DNA of 64,000 bases from Liriodendron chinense (taxonomy: Eukaryota > Streptophyta > Magnoliopsida > Magnoliales > Magnoliaceae), in contig ML058469.1 of the NCBI GenBank assembly GCA_003013855.2, forward strand, positions 2,480,001 through 2,544,000. The letters run 5' to 3'. Below are positions 1 through 11,662 of the stretch, in pieces. The stretch's first letter is position 1, and every line of letters starts with the position of its first letter. The notes under the pieces were generated by a model, which saw only the letters and a program-made list of their open reading frames with translations, searched no databases and had not been told where the DNA came from. Position numbers and translations under genes: made by a program.

Positions 1-100
1 CGTCCTCGAATACGATCCACGCTCCTCATCGAGCCAAAGAGATACAGGCATCGCTCGCCTCCTACGCTCATAAACTCTGAAGGGCCTAATGTCCTCATCA
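1..100 (-). repeat. LTR fragment, chromovirus-type, cut by window edge
   Basis: The reverse complement begins TGATGAGGACATTAGGCC at position 100 and continues with the same block (cctcctacg, tcaaagagat) found at the start of the LTRs at 636-1415 and 33096-34078. It is therefore the 5' end of an LTR in minus orientation, truncated by the window. No polypurine tract follows, so position 101 onward is probably flank rather than element interior. Whether this is a solo LTR or a 5' LTR cannot be told. Confidence 0.6.
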
Positions 101-630
101 GCCACATTCTCCAAATCATGCTGACTGGATGATCTTGACCATCGACTTGTGGAGTTGAATTTGGACCTTTGGCAATTCCTCCTTCAATCTTCTCCATTCA
201 ACTCTACCAATTGATGACTATGATTATCTGTTCAGCCTGATTATTGGACTGCGGCCCATCTCGGGAGCATCCAGCAAATATACAGTTCTGCTCAAACATC
301 TTTGCACCAGAGCAACATTGACCAATGCATGCCGGAGGAATGATAAATTCAGTGTCACAGATGGAGTCGCATAATGGGTCCTTGGAACAATGGAAAAGTA
401 TATAGAAAAATCACAAGCGAAGCCCAACTGCTGAGGTAGACTCTCTTTGTGTGGTTAAAGTCATTGACATGATTGAAATGCTGTTATATACACATTGTAT
501 GTCGGGGTAATAAATCCTACTTGTATGGAAATATCCATTTTTTAAAACCTGGACCGGACTGGGGAATTGGTTTGGACTAGAACTAGGCACCAAAACGGTC
601 CAGGTCACCCTAAATTGGTCAGTATGGTAC
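101..630. other. unassigned sequence
   Basis: I see no convincing coding frame, terminal repeats or recognisable transposon. The short open frames here lack codon structure or family resemblance. Confidence 0.4.
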
Positions 631-635
631 AACTG

Positions 636-1415
636 TAATGTAGATATCAAGCCCTTTAGGGTTTATCAGCGTAGGAGGCGAGCGCTGCATGCATCTCTTT
701 GACTCGATGAAGGGCTTGGATCATTTGTGATAACATGAGGAGCATTGAAGGTCCTACGCATGTGATTTGGCACATAGAAGATCTCACAATGGGAAGACGT
801 GTGTAGGATGATACAGGCCCGACTGGGAAGTTTTCACTGTCTTTGGGCGCCCGACCACTACTCATCGGTCGCCTGAAATTCATCCGTTTCATGTTTTAGT
901 CGCTGGACGTTTTTGGCCATGTTCGGGCGACCGATCGGGTGCCCGAAGTCCCGCCCTCTCTCTCTCTGTGTGGACTTCATCCCTTCTTCTCCAATCCTTT
1001 TTTTCTTTCTTCTTCCTTTCCCCTCCAACTTTCTTCAAGGTAACTTCATATCTATCCTCTTTATTCTAAACCTAAATTTTGTTGATTCCCTTGATTCAAA
1101 ACCCTAATTTTTCAGATTTTTAATTCCCTAACCCGTGAAATCCTTTGATTCCTCGGGCTAGTGAATCCCATTGCACGATTGAATTATGACCATGTAAGAT
1201 CGGGAGTTTTCATCCCTCGCCGGATCCATTCCACGCTGTAATTGAATCCCACACCATGTGATTGTGATGATGACCCACATTATTGCATGTTTCTTTTCTA
1301 ATTCTCTTAGATTACGATGATAGATGCTGGATTTTTTTTTACTATTGTTGTTTTGTTATTCCGCTGGATTATATATGTTCATGGACATGCATCATAATTA
1401 GGGCATCCTGCATCA
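636..1415 (+). repeat. solo LTR of chromovirus family, with TSD
   Basis: A 780-bp LTR begins TAATGTAGATATCA (expected TG mutated to TA) and ends GGGCATCCTGCATCA. It is flanked by the perfect 5-bp duplication aactg (631-635 and 1416-1420). The 3' half matches the LTR ends of chromoviruses A and C; the first 70 bases match the LTR at 33096-34078. A GC-rich motif block (about 836-960, variants of gggcgcccga) lies about 200 bp in. No internal region is present, so this is the product of LTR-LTR recombination. Confidence 0.8.
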
Positions 1416-1479
1416 AACTGCTTTGTAAATAAAGACAGTAAATCTGTCAAACAGGAATTGCCATGGATCAGAGCAATGT

Positions 1480-4400
1480 CTAGCTAAGCTGTCGCTCTCC
1501 CCACAGTAGCTAAATCTGTTAGAAGCTGTTGAAGAGGGAGATTGTTGATTGGATAAAAGGACATTTGGGAAGGTAGGGTAGTAGAGGTGGAAGGCATCCT
1601 CATGGAGGTTCAAGCAATAGACTTAAAGAAGGTGGAGAGATCACGGAGGAAGAGAAATCTAGGCACAACCTTTCCTTAGACTGTTTCTTGGCTAAAGGAA
1701 GAAGAGATTAAGTGGAGACAATGATCTCATGCCATGTATCTTTAAGGGGATACAAATACCAAGTTTTTTCATGGTATTGCTAGTGTTCGGGCAAGGCATA
1801 ACAGGATTCACAGCTTTTTTTTTTTTTTTTGGTGGTGGATGATAGGAGAGTGGAAGAGAAGAGCTAGGTGTGTGACCATATTATTCAGTACTACAACGAG
1901 TTTCTGTCTTACAATGGATGGAAGAGACCTTGGCTGGATAATCTCCAATTAAAACAACTTGACGAGGAAGATGCTGCCCGTCTCGAACGTTTCTTCTTCA
2001 AGGAAGAGATTAAAGCCATGGTGGACTTGTTTGGTAGGGATAAGGCCTTGGGCTCCGACACCTTCCCTATGGTGTTCTTTCAGATACTTTGGTATGTGGC
2101 GAAGGGAAATCTTTGCAGATTTTTGTATGATTTTGGGAGAGCGTGCGGATTCCAGTTGAGATGGGGGCTTCATTTATAGCTATCATTGCAGAAATCAAAG
2201 GTTCGGAGATTCTTTTGGACTTTAGGCCAATAATTCTCATTGAGTTCCCTTATAAGATTCTGGCTAAAGTGCTAAACTTCTCATTTCCAGATTTCAGGAG
2301 TTTTGAATAAAATCATTTCCGAGCCCCAACGAGCATTTCTGGTGGGTAGACAGATCTTGGATAGTGCCCTAATCGCACATGAATGCGTGGATTCTCAGCA
2401 TAGGGCTAAGAAAAGGGTTTTATATGTAAGTTGGATATCAAAAAAGCATTTTTTTTTTTTTTTACAAAACTATCATTTTTCGAAAAAACTTTTTTTTTTT
2501 TTAAAGTACTCTCTTTTTTTAAGAAAACTCTCATTTTCACTTAAAATTTATTAGGTTTAACAAACCGCACATTTTTTTTTCTTAAGAAAGGCTTTGTATT
2601 TATAGAAAAACCTCAGTTTTTACAGAAACTATAACTTTTTTACAATACTCCCATTTTTCGTAGAATTCTTTTTTTAGTAAACTCTCGTTTTTTCAGAGGA
2701 ATTTTAATTTTCACAAATCTCACGTTTGTCTTAAGAGAAGCTCTATATTTTCCAAAATTCGTCATAGCTCACACAAAACTCTTTTTTATTCTCCAAAACT
2801 CAGTTGAGCTCGGTTTTCTGTCCTTGTCAACAGTTCTCCTAAAGGCTTTTTCCAAGCATCCAGAGTTGTGAGGCAAGGCAACCTGCTCTCCCCATTTTTG
2901 TTTGTTGTAGTAAAGCTTTTTTTTTTTTTTTTTTAAAGGATGAGTGGCTAAAGCTCTTAGTAGAATGTTAGTAAAAGGCCAATCTGCTGGATTGTTTTAT
3001 GGTTTTATTGTGGAGAATGTTGATTTTCAAATCTCTCATCTCTAGTTTGCTGGCAATATGCTCATCTTTTGCGACGCAGACAAGGTGATGGTGGACAACT
3101 TAAGTGGTGAGATGTTTTGAGGTGGTGTCTCGGTTAAAAGTAAACATTTTAAAGTGTGAGATGCTTGGAGTTTGTATGTCAAAGGAAGATGTGACTAGAA
3201 TGTGGAGGTTTTCAAGTTTCAGGCTAGGGCTCTTCTGACCACTTACCTGGGGTTATCTTTATGTATTGGTAAGCCTGCAAACCATTTGTGGGAAGGGTGA
3301 TTGAAAAGGTTGAGTGGAAATTATCTAGACGGAAGAGTCGGCATCTCTCCTTGGGTGGAAGACTTACGCTTATCAGGTGGCCTTCTACTTCATGTCCCTT
3401 TTCGGATGTCTGGAGGCAGCATTGGATCTGTTGGAGAGGTTAAACTGTGACTTTCTTTGGCAAGGTACCGAGGGGGTTGATTGCAACTTTGCAAGTATGA
3501 CACTCAAGAAGGGGGCTGGTGGTCAAAGATTCATCAAGCTGCAAGGTGTCTGGAATGCGGAAGGTAGTTGGCAGGGCTAAGAACAAGTTTAGGGAAGTTA
3601 TCCACTTTACGTGCAGTGATGTGCAGGGAATCCAATTATGGGTTGATCACTGGATCATCGAGCGCCCTCTTCTGGAGGAGTTTCTGAGGATGGCGAATCT
3701 CTCTCTGGATTGATATATCTTGGTAGCTCGTTGCTTCCCGAAAGATGCTGGCGGTTGGTCCCCTCCTCGTAGAAGGAAGCTTTTGAATGAGGAGGCAGTG
3801 GAGCTCATTTGGCTCCTGGATAATCTCCATCTTGCTAGGCCTTTTTTCCTGTGTGAGAGATGTTTTTTTTGGGGGATAGGGCCAAATCTGGTGGGTCTTT
3901 GTCCACTCTTTCTATAGGGAGTTGACTAACTGTCTGACCATATCTTTCATTGGTCCTATGGAGTGCCTCCTAAGGTTGTGGCCTTCGCCTGGCTAGCTGG
4001 AAGAAAAAGGGGGGTGCTCACTATCAATAATTTGCAGAAAAAGGCAATGGTAATCCCCAATGGTTGCTTAATGTGCATGAGAAATGCGGAATCGGTGAAC
4101 CACTAGTTCATTCATTCGCATTTGCGTGGTTTGGGATAGTTGTCTCATCATGTTCAACATGTAGGGCGTGATGCCGGAGTCCACTGAGTCTCTCTTCTTG
4201 GCGTGGCATGGAGGGGGATTCAGGGTGGGAATGGGAGGATGTTTTGGAGATTGTTGCTTTTGGTGATTTCGTGGGTTTTATGGGGTGAAAGGAACGATCA
4301 GATTTCTGGTATAGGAGGATGCCAGAGTCAGGGGTTGTATTAAGGGTTAAGGCTGCTGTTTTAGAGTGGTCTAATTGTATTCTAGCCGCCAAAACTCTCA
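1480..4400 (+). pseudogene. L1-type LINE reverse transcriptase relic
   Basis: This is a heavily decayed non-LTR retrotransposon ORF2 in the sense direction of the host gene. Recognisable blocks in order are: a region reading GDTNTKFFHGIASVRARHN (about 1750-1815); an RT N-terminal part reading EEIKAMVDLFGRDKALGSDT (frame 1868-2179); a block reading GRQILDSALIAHECVDS (about 2345-2395); RQGNLLSPFLF (about 2875-2905); a degraded catalytic motif reading FAGNML where plant L1 elements have FADD (about 3050); a thumb-like block MAFYFMSLFG (3377); and a zf-RVT-like block GVPPKVVAFAWLAGRKRG (about 3965-4015) that runs toward 4150. Frameshifts and stops are frequent and a T-rich tract interrupts it at 2440-2830. 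The 5' limit is uncertain; the solo LTR at 636-1415 may have inserted into it. Confidence 0.75.
2440..2830 (+). repeat. T-rich degenerate tandem tract inside LINE relic
   Basis: About 390 bp of T-runs alternate with short A-rich and CTC-containing pieces resembling aaaactctcattttt, recurring every 25-40 bp with much degeneration. It sits exactly where the LINE RT palm domain should continue, so it is either an insertion or an expansion that replaced coding sequence. Confidence 0.5.
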
Positions 4401-4627
4401 TTTTTCACTTATACATGATTTTCAAATGATTTTTGCTGCACATTTTATCCCAGTCAAGGGAAACACAATCATTTCCTGGCTGGTAGGATAAAGCTGAACT
4501 GTTTTGAACATTGCACATATAGTTCATCATGAGTAGTCTAATGTTGAGTACTGGTCCATCTATCTTCTGAAGGCTCCACAGATAATATTACATGCAAACA
4601 TTGCTGCACATGTCGATAGTCTGTCTA
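4401..4627. other. unassigned sequence between LINE relics
   Basis: Nothing recognisable; AT-rich, without a convincing frame or terminal repeats. Confidence 0.3.
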
Positions 4628-4735
4628 ACAATCATCATCATCATCTAAGTTCGGCTACATGAATTCATCTCCGCCATTTCACTCTATCAAGGATCTTCTG
4701 TCTAACACTCTTATGGTTTTTACTTGAAAAAGGGA
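4628..4735 (-). mobile_element. RTE-type LINE 3' tail fragment
   Basis: A (TCA)n run followed by taagttcggctacatgaatt and ccgccatttcactctatcaa matches, in the same orientation, the better preserved RTE tail at 60004-60520. Only the last 100 bases or so are present, as expected of a 5'-truncated minus-strand copy. Confidence 0.5.
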
Positions 4736-4941
4736 AAAAAAAAATGAAACAAAGAAATTGGGTGTGATTGTGTATGGGAGCATTGACCTTTTTCCAGTCA
4801 TGGTTTACTCCCTCTAATGTGGATATGATCCTTTGGATAATGGTGTTTTTATCTTATAAGTTAACGAACTTACAATTCCCCTTGTCTTCGATTATTTAGT
4901 CAACCAGGCTCACTGAAAACTTCTATTTGTTTTCTATTTAG

Positions 4942-5108
4942 TTAGGTCGTAACTTTGGAGAACACACTCCAACTGTTCGTCCTACGTCATCTGGTCGACC
5001 AGCTATATCAGTGATGCCACCTGCCTTGGTATCCACGAGCAAACCATTATTAAGGCCGATCTCTTCTGCAAATCTAGCAGAGCCTCCTGATAATCGAAGA
5101 GAAAAAAG
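4942..5108 (+). CDS. SCD2: SCD2-like exon 1 of visible series (linker region)
   Basis: The acceptor is ctatttag at 4941 and the donor is AG|gtag after 5108. The frame begins LGRNFGEHTPTVRPTSSGRP and ends in DNRREK plus the first two bases of an Arg codon. The family pattern here is a Ser/Pro-rich linker before the coiled coil (ALGRNF...PSVRSSS...GRP). The next exon starts with the single base that completes Arg, so the phases agree. The shorter acceptor alternative four bases downstream (ag at 4944-4945) would remove the conserved LGRNF start and shift the frame. The 23.4-kb intron that follows contains chromoviruses A and C and copia B. Confidence 0.85.
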
Positions 5109-5559
5109 GTAGATTTGGTAATTAAACATATAAACTTGTTCTGATGAAATGTATCTAAATGCTTGTTAGAATTGCATCATATTGTTCTTTAATTTTGTGC
5201 AAATTACCTACCATTTATATTCTGCATGTTTGTCTAAGAAGTCCAACTACCAATTCCACAAATGCTATCAGAATATTCGAGAAACTAACATTTGTTTGCA
5301 ATTGATGGAAGTTGATGAAGATGATTAAGGAAAGCTTCATGGTATGTTATAACATCACTTCAGACAGTTTTCATCTGATTAAAAATGAAGTTGCATCTAG
5401 GTTGCTTGCAAGTCACCTCTGGGATATAATGAAGCTCAGTCATCTCCATCGTGCCTTGGCCTGTAATTTGCTACATTGAAGACCAACATCACTCTCCTAT
5501 TACAGATATACCTCCAATCCAATGAATAGGAGAAAATAAAATGTCTAATTTGCAGGAAA
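5109..5559. other. intron sequence, no feature recognised
   Basis: This is the start of the first large intron. I see no coding relic or terminal repeat here. Confidence 0.4.
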
Positions 5560-7540
5560 AAGAGAGAGAATGAGAGAGCAAAGTGCTGGAAGATACATGC
5601 AAAATGCCTCTCTTAGAAACTCGATTTATAACCATTTTAGTGGTTACAGCTTACAGGTATGGGTTTTTTGTGTGTTCTGGGTAGTCATTTGCTATTCAGG
5701 GACCCTTGACCCTTTGGTATTTGTTTTATCAGTTGGTCAAATGATTTAATGACTCCTGCCATGCTGCCCACTTCAATGGTCCTAAGTCCCCACCATGAGG
5801 ATGTGCCATGTCTCTTGTTATCACATTGGCCAAGCATAGTTAGCCTGCCACGTGGTTGCATGTCATTTGCCAAAGGATTCACTGATTAACATGGATCTGG
5901 GTGTAAATCTAAACCCCAGTTTTCACAATGATCTGATCCTTACCAATCTAGGCCAAGTGAAAAATTTGCGTTTCAGGCACATTTTCCCCAAACTTTTGCA
6001 CATGCACACGCATGGGACGTGGTATGCTTTCTTCTCCTGGCTAGGGAAAGATGTATGGGAGGGAAAGACATCGTTAGTGTCTAATAACCCTAGTCACACT
6101 TTGTTAATGTAAACAAAGTAAGACAAAAATTCCTTACTCACTAAAAACCAACTGAAAGACCTCCCTAGACGCATGTGTGTGACATGTGATGCACAGGCAC
6201 ACATGCAAACCCCTCTAATCCTCTCCCTGAAGCTGGTGCATAGATACCGCAAGTGCCCAGCTTGTCCAATAACTGATGGAGCTGCAACCTGCGATTAGAT
6301 CACTGGTGACTTCAGCTTTGATCAGATTTGATCACTGGTGACTTCTTCTCGTACAAAATGGATGTCTAGTTCAATATACAAATACTGGATTCGAGGCGAT
6401 ATAGATATAGGCTAGCTTATCACAAAACAAGGTTGGTTAGAAGAAGATCAGAAACCAGTCTCTGTTATCAATGGCTGAAGTCAAATAATCCCTCCTAGCA
6501 TGTGCCATACTACGGTACTCTGCCTTCGTACCTCATCTGGCCACAACGAACTAAGTTCTTCCCCAAGTGACCAAGTCCATACCTACAAAAATGCAAACTA
6601 GGTGTCAATTTCCAATCAGTAACTGAAACACCTCAAGCAGCATAAAAAACTGCAGAAAAAGAGATGACCATGAGAAGCATAGAGAATACCATGGCCAGAA
6701 GAAGCTTTTAAATGCCAAAGAATCTGATAAAGAACTTCCGTATTAGAGGCATGAATGGGTAGCCACCATGTAGATTAGCTTACCGACTGATCTTTGAAAA
6801 AAAGCCACTTCCTCAATAGGCTATCCTTCCCTTGGACTTATATTCTTGTAGGGGAATCAACTGGTTTAGCACCTAGGAAACCAGTCTTACATAACAAATT
6901 GAGGATATATTTGCCCAGAGATGCAGATGCCTCCTTTTGACCTTGTCATTTCAATACCCATGAAATATCTTAGTTCTCTCCAAGTCCTTTATGACAAACA
7001 TTCATCCCAAATACTTCTAAGCTTTGAGTATTGACTCTTCATCATTTCCTATAACAACGATATCATTGGCATGTACAAGAAGAATGACAACACTATCATG
7101 ATGGTCTCAAGAAAAACAAATACTGACCAAAATTTTGCTGAACTAAGGAGATTGTTTCAGGCCATATACCTCATTTCCAACCTACACACATTCCTTTGCT
7201 CCCTCTAACAATCGGAACCTGGAGGCAGAGACATAAACTTATCAAACCAAGCCTAATGAGATTGTTTTAGGTCATATACCTCATTTCCAATCCACACACA
7301 TTCCCTTGTTCCCTCTAACAATAGAAACTTGGAGGTAGAGACATGAAGTTTTTACATCTTCACCATTCAAAAATGCATTTTTTAGATCAAATTACTGAAG
7401 ACACATGACTCATCAATTGTGATGGATAGAATTACTCAAATGAACTTCATCCGGCCACCAAGGTTTAAAGTATCTATGGAAACTTGTATGTATTGTCCCG
7501 AACAATCTAGTATGCCCCACCTATATGCAAAAGTAGGTGA
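5560..7540 (-). pseudogene. copia retrotransposon pol relic
   Basis: Read on the minus strand, fragments in several frames resemble copia pol: KNAFLNGEDVKT (RT, about 7370), a degraded VYVDDI region reading LYMPMISLL (about 7060), YFMGIEMTRSKGG (about 6960), then GKLIYMVATHS (about 6780), AEYRSMAHA (RNase H, about 6500) and ELDIHFVREEVTS (about 6350). A purine-rich tract in element sense (about 6205-6240, cttcagggagagg) is a candidate PPT, which would put a 3' LTR at about 5560-6205. The element is older than the other copia copies here: hardly 40 codons stay in one frame. No gag or integrase was recognised. Confidence 0.6.
7146..7345 (-). repeat. tandem duplication within copia relic
   Basis: Two copies of about 90 bp, offset by 110 bp, begin at about 7146 and 7256. 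Each reads gattgttt, then catatacctcatttccaa, cacacacattcc and ctccctctaacaat. They share roughly 85-90 percent of bases by eye and duplicate part of the RT coding region. Confidence 0.75.
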
Positions 7541-7914
7541 TGACTCTGGCCAAGTTGTTTCTGACTCGTCCATTTCAGGTTGACTTGGATGAGTTGGGAT
7601 GTTTCAGACCTAGTCACTTAGTACAAAGGATGGGTTGTGTGGGCCCACCCATGAGCTGTATACAAAATCCATTTTGTCCATCATGTACGCCACTTAATGA
7701 ATGGCCCTTGTCCCAAAAACCAGGGCACAATGATCAAAGCAATGGGGGAGGACGCCCACCATTGAAAATTATCAGATTGTGTTTGAGGTTAATTCTGGTG
7801 TCTATTAACCAATTCAACCCATTCATAAGGTGTGCCCTACCAAGATGAAGAGTTAACCAAAAAATAACGTGATTCAAAGCTGAGGGGAGTTACACCGCTT
7901 GAATATAGGGGTTT
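7541..7914. other. left half of an interrupted MITE-like or intronic sequence
   Basis: No coding relic is visible. Phrases such as gtgggcccaccc and ccagggcacaatgatcaaa are of the kind common inside plant non-autonomous DNA transposons. The segment continues at 14845 beyond chromovirus A, where gtggcccacttaagttttgg occurs. No terminal repeats were identified. Confidence 0.3.
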
Positions 7915-8860
7915 TGATGTAGGATGCCCTAATTATGATGCATGCTCATGAACTCATATAATCCAACGGAAATAAAAGACAATAATAATATAAAATCTAG
8001 CATCAATCATCATGAATTAAGAAAATCATAAGGAAACATGCAATGGAGTGGGCCATTCATCACAACTACGAAGTATGAGGTTCAATTATTGCTATGGTTG
8101 GATCCGGCGGATGGAACCTCCCGATCTTGCATGGTCTTAATCCAAATACCCAATGTGAATCACTAGTCCGAGGGATCGAGGGATTTCTCGGATTAGGGAT
8201 TTTGGAATTTGAGAAATAGGGATTTTGGATCAAATCTCAAATCTAGGATCTAGAAGTTATGAGAGAATAGAAATAGAGAAAGAGGAAATAACAAGTTTAC
8301 CTTAGAATAAGTTGGGGGGCACAAGAAGAAAAGAGAAGAATGAGATCAAGGAAGAAGAGGAAGCATCATGAGAGAGGGAGAGAGGGAGGAGGCAACCCAA
8401 GGTTTGCTTTTTTTTTTTCATTAATTAACAATTAACCTCGTTTTTAGGGCTTAGCCCACTTAAATAAACAATAAGAAAACTTAAAAGTACCAAAATACCC
8501 CTAAAAATTAAGTAAAAACAAATAAATAAAAAAAACAGTTCGTGCGGGGGTCGGGCGCCCGGTGACCAATTTGGCTGGGCGCCGGCCAGGACCAAAAACG
8601 TCCAGCAATAAAATCTTGAAAATCTTGGAATTTCAGGGCGCTCGGCCATAAATTTGGCCAAGCGCCCGGCCACCTTCAGCCAGGCATTCTTCCATTCCTT
8701 CAGTCGGGTCTTCTTCCATCCTACACATGTGTCTTCTATGTGCCAAATCACGTGCGTAGGGTCTTCAATGCTCCTCAATCATCGCTTAACCACAAGGAAG
8801 GTGTTTGTGGTGGGCGCTTTCTTCGTTTGTAAACTTGAAAGCAATCTTGTGTTCGCATCA
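7915..8860 (-). repeat. chromovirus A 3' LTR
   Basis: In element sense it begins TGATGCGAACACAAG (at 8860) and ends GGCATCCTACATCA (at 7915), 946 bp. About 170-320 bp from its start lies a block of gggcgcccgg-like motifs (8537-8690). A TATTTAAG-like promoter candidate is represented by tttaagtgggcta near 8455. A poly-T tract (8409-8420) and purine-rich stretch follow toward the R/U5 side. Confidence 0.9.
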
Positions 8861-10399
8861 ACTCCCCTCGGGTGAGAAAAACTCAACTCCGACGAGTTAA
8901 AACTCTTGTGGCGCTCTAGTAAATCTGGATCAACACGCTGCAATTCCACTTCAGTCAACCACGTAGATTCAGACGGTGGTTTACGCCTCCACTTGACAAG
9001 GTATCTATGGAAACCTTCGTCTCTCGTAGATACTATCTCCTCATCCAAGATTTCCTGGTTTTCTTCTTTATGGACAATAGGTGGAGGAAGGGGTGGAAGG
9101 GGTTGTGAAGCAAAATCAGAAAAGGGCCATGAGGGAGATGATGGATCAACGATGGGATGGTGGGAATGGACTAGATCTTCCACATTAAAAGTTGGGTTAA
9201 TGCCCATTTCAGATGGAAGGTCGATCCGATACGCGTTGGACCTAATTTTCTGCAATATTTTGAATGGTCCAGCACTACGCGCTTGTAATTTCTTAGCGGA
9301 ACCCTGTGAGAACCGCTCTGGCCTTATCCTCACCATTACGTAGTCTCCTTCCTGAAATTCTTGCAATCTACGATGAGAATCAGCTGAGATTTTATAATCA
9401 TCATTGCTCTTATTTATCCGCTGTCTAATATGTGTATGCAAATCATGAATATTTAGTGCGAATGCATCGACTGATTCAGAAGACCGTTGGGTAACAGACA
9501 TAGGTAAGAGATCTATGGGCATTCTAGGTTTATAACCACTTACAATTTTAAAAGGACTCAACCCTATAGATCTATTAACTGACCTATTATAAGCAAACTC
9601 AGTAGTTGGTAAAATTAGGTCCCAAGTCTTAACATGTTCACCCACTAGGTAATGTAGAAGATTTCCAAGACTACGGTTTACCACTTCAGTTTGACCATCT
9701 GTTTGTGGGTGGTAAGCGGTAGAAAATTGCAAACGAGTTCCCATAATGTGCCACAGTGTCTTCCAAAAATAGTTAGTAAATCTGACGTCACGATCAGACA
9801 CTATGGTTTTAGGTAACCCATGGAGACGCACCACACCATAAAAAAAGACGCGAGCAACATGAGACGCATCCAACGTTTTCGAACATGGGAGGAAATGTGC
9901 CATCTTAGAAAAACGGTCCACAACGACAAAAACGGAATCGTGCTTCTTGATTGTCTTGGAAGTCCAAGCACGAAATCCATACTAATGTCCTGCCACGGAG
10001 CATGTGGCACTGGTAATGGTGTATACAGCCCGATATTTTCTTTCTTTGCTTTGCCAGTCGACATGTACGACACTGCCCTAAAACTTTGGCTACGTTTCGC
10101 TTGAGACTTGGCTAATAGAAACGATATTCCACAAGGGCAATAGTCTTATCACGACCAAAATGGCCAGCTATCCCTCCTAAATGAAGCTCCCAGATAAGGA
10201 ATTCACAAAGGGACATACAGGGAATACAAAATCTGTCTCCCTTGAAAAGGAAGCCATCTGTAAGGACATACTCACCCATAATACGCTGGTCACTAGAGAG
10301 CGACGCGTAAGTACCCCTAAAATCGGGATATGTGAGGTATTCATCTTTCAGTTGCTCAAATCCGACTACCTCTACACTCAAGGAGCTGAGCAACGCCAC
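8779..10399 (-). pseudogene. chromovirus A integrase and chromodomain
   Basis: It would integrate element cDNA and, through the chromodomain, bias the target chromatin. The zinc-binding part shows the two His around GGIAGHFGRDKT and a CRTC pair. The catalytic core starts near MDFVLGLP, with SDRDVRF for the second Asp and HPQTDGQTEVVNRS for the Glu. A chromodomain (EILDEEIVSTRDEG, RYLVKW, STWL) sits at about 8900-9070. A TGG-to-TAG stop (10112-10114; chromovirus C has TGG) and a frameshift near 9920-10070 break it. The frame ends at 8779, which is 82 bp inside the 3' LTR. Confidence 0.85.
8861..8872 (-). other. chromovirus A polypurine tract
   Basis: In element sense cccgaggggagt immediately precedes the 3' LTR, the expected plus-strand primer position. 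The pol frame reads through it. Confidence 0.8.
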
Positions 10400-10429
10400 T
10401 CTTCTACTAAGGGCATCTGCTGGTTTGTT

Positions 10430-11662
10430 TTCAACCCCGGCCTTGTGTTTCAGAACAAACTAATATTCCTGAAGAAACGCTACCCACTTAGCATGCCTTG
10501 GGTTGAGTTTCTTCTGAGAATGTAAATATCTCAAAGCCTCATGATCAGAAAACAAAACGAATTCCTACGGTAGGAGATAATGTCGCCAATGTCTCAGGGA
10601 TTGCACTACTGCATAAAATTCTTTATCATAAGTGGAGTACTTTTGTTTTGCCTCGTTCAGTTTTTCACTGAAATAGGCTACTGGGTGTCCTTCTTGACTT
10701 AACACTCCACCTATACCGACACCAGACGCATCACACGCTACTTCAAAGACCTTAGAAAAGTCAGGTAGACGCATGACATGAGCTTCTACCATCTTGCCCT
10801 TAATTTCCTTGAAAGCCTTGACTGCGGCTTTAGACCACACGAACTCTCCTTTTTTCATGCACTCAGTAATGGGAGCCATGATCGTGCTAAAACCCCTAAT
10901 GAACCGACGATAAAAACTTGCTAAGCCATGAAAGCTTCGCACCTCATGAATGTTCCTCGGTTCAGGCCACTCGACTATGGCCCTGACCTTTTCAGGGTCC
11001 GTGCGCATTCCTTCTGAAGACACTGTAAATCCTAAGAACACGACTTGACTAGACATGAACGCGCATTTCTTAAGATTAGCGTACAACTTTTCATTCCTAA
11101 GGACGCTACAGACCTGCTTCAGATGTTCAAGGTGTGATTCCTTAGTGGTACTGTAAATAAGAATGTCATCAAAGTACACCACTAGGAATTTTTCCATGAA
11201 CGGCCTCAAGACTTGTGTCATCACCCGCATAAAAGTACTGGGCGCGTTGGTCAAGCCAAAGGGCATGACCATCCATTTGTACAACCCAGCTTTGGTTTTG
11301 AACGCTGTTTTCCACTCATCTCCTGGGCGTATGCGGATTTGGTGATATCCACTCTTGAGATCAATTTTGGAGAATATAGTGGACCTCGCCATCATGTCAA
11401 GCATATCATTAAGTCTAGGTATGAGAAACTTATACTTAATGGTAATTTTGTTTATGGCACGGCTGTCCACACACATGCGCCAGGTGCTGTCTTTCTTTGG
11501 TGTCAATAATGCTGGTACGGCACACGGGCTCATACTCTCTTGGATAAAACCCTTTTGCAGAAGCTCATCAATTTGCCTCTTCAACTCTGCATGTTCTGTA
11601 GGGTTCATCCTGTAGTGAGGAAGGTTCTGTAGAGTCGACCCTGGGACGAGGTCAATGGCATG
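10430..11662 (-). pseudogene. chromovirus A reverse transcriptase and RNase H
   Basis: It would copy element RNA into cDNA. RT blocks are visible from MNPTEHAELKRQIDELL through WRMCVDSRAINKITIKY to the catalytic VVYFDDILIYS (FDD codons at 11164-11172). RNase H begins near FEVACDASGVGIGGVLS and reads on to RHWRHYLLP, where CAG has become TAG (10565-10567). After that stop the same frame continues as EFVLFSDHEALRYL, the normal continuation. A CAG-to-TAG stop also separates it from the protease (11663-11665). Confidence 0.9.

Noticed and set aside
5280..5335. Possible extra exon between exons 1 and 2
   Set aside because: Exon 1 and exon 2 phases already fit each other and the family sequence; the candidate has a stop and no family match.
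8537..8690. Repeated gggcgcccg motifs as a CRISPR-like array
   Set aside because: Irregular spacing, palindromic units, located within LTRs of a plant retrotransposon; no cas genes.
11213..11615. Plus-strand open frames within chromovirus A
   Set aside because: Shadows of the RT frame on the minus strand; no domain of their own.
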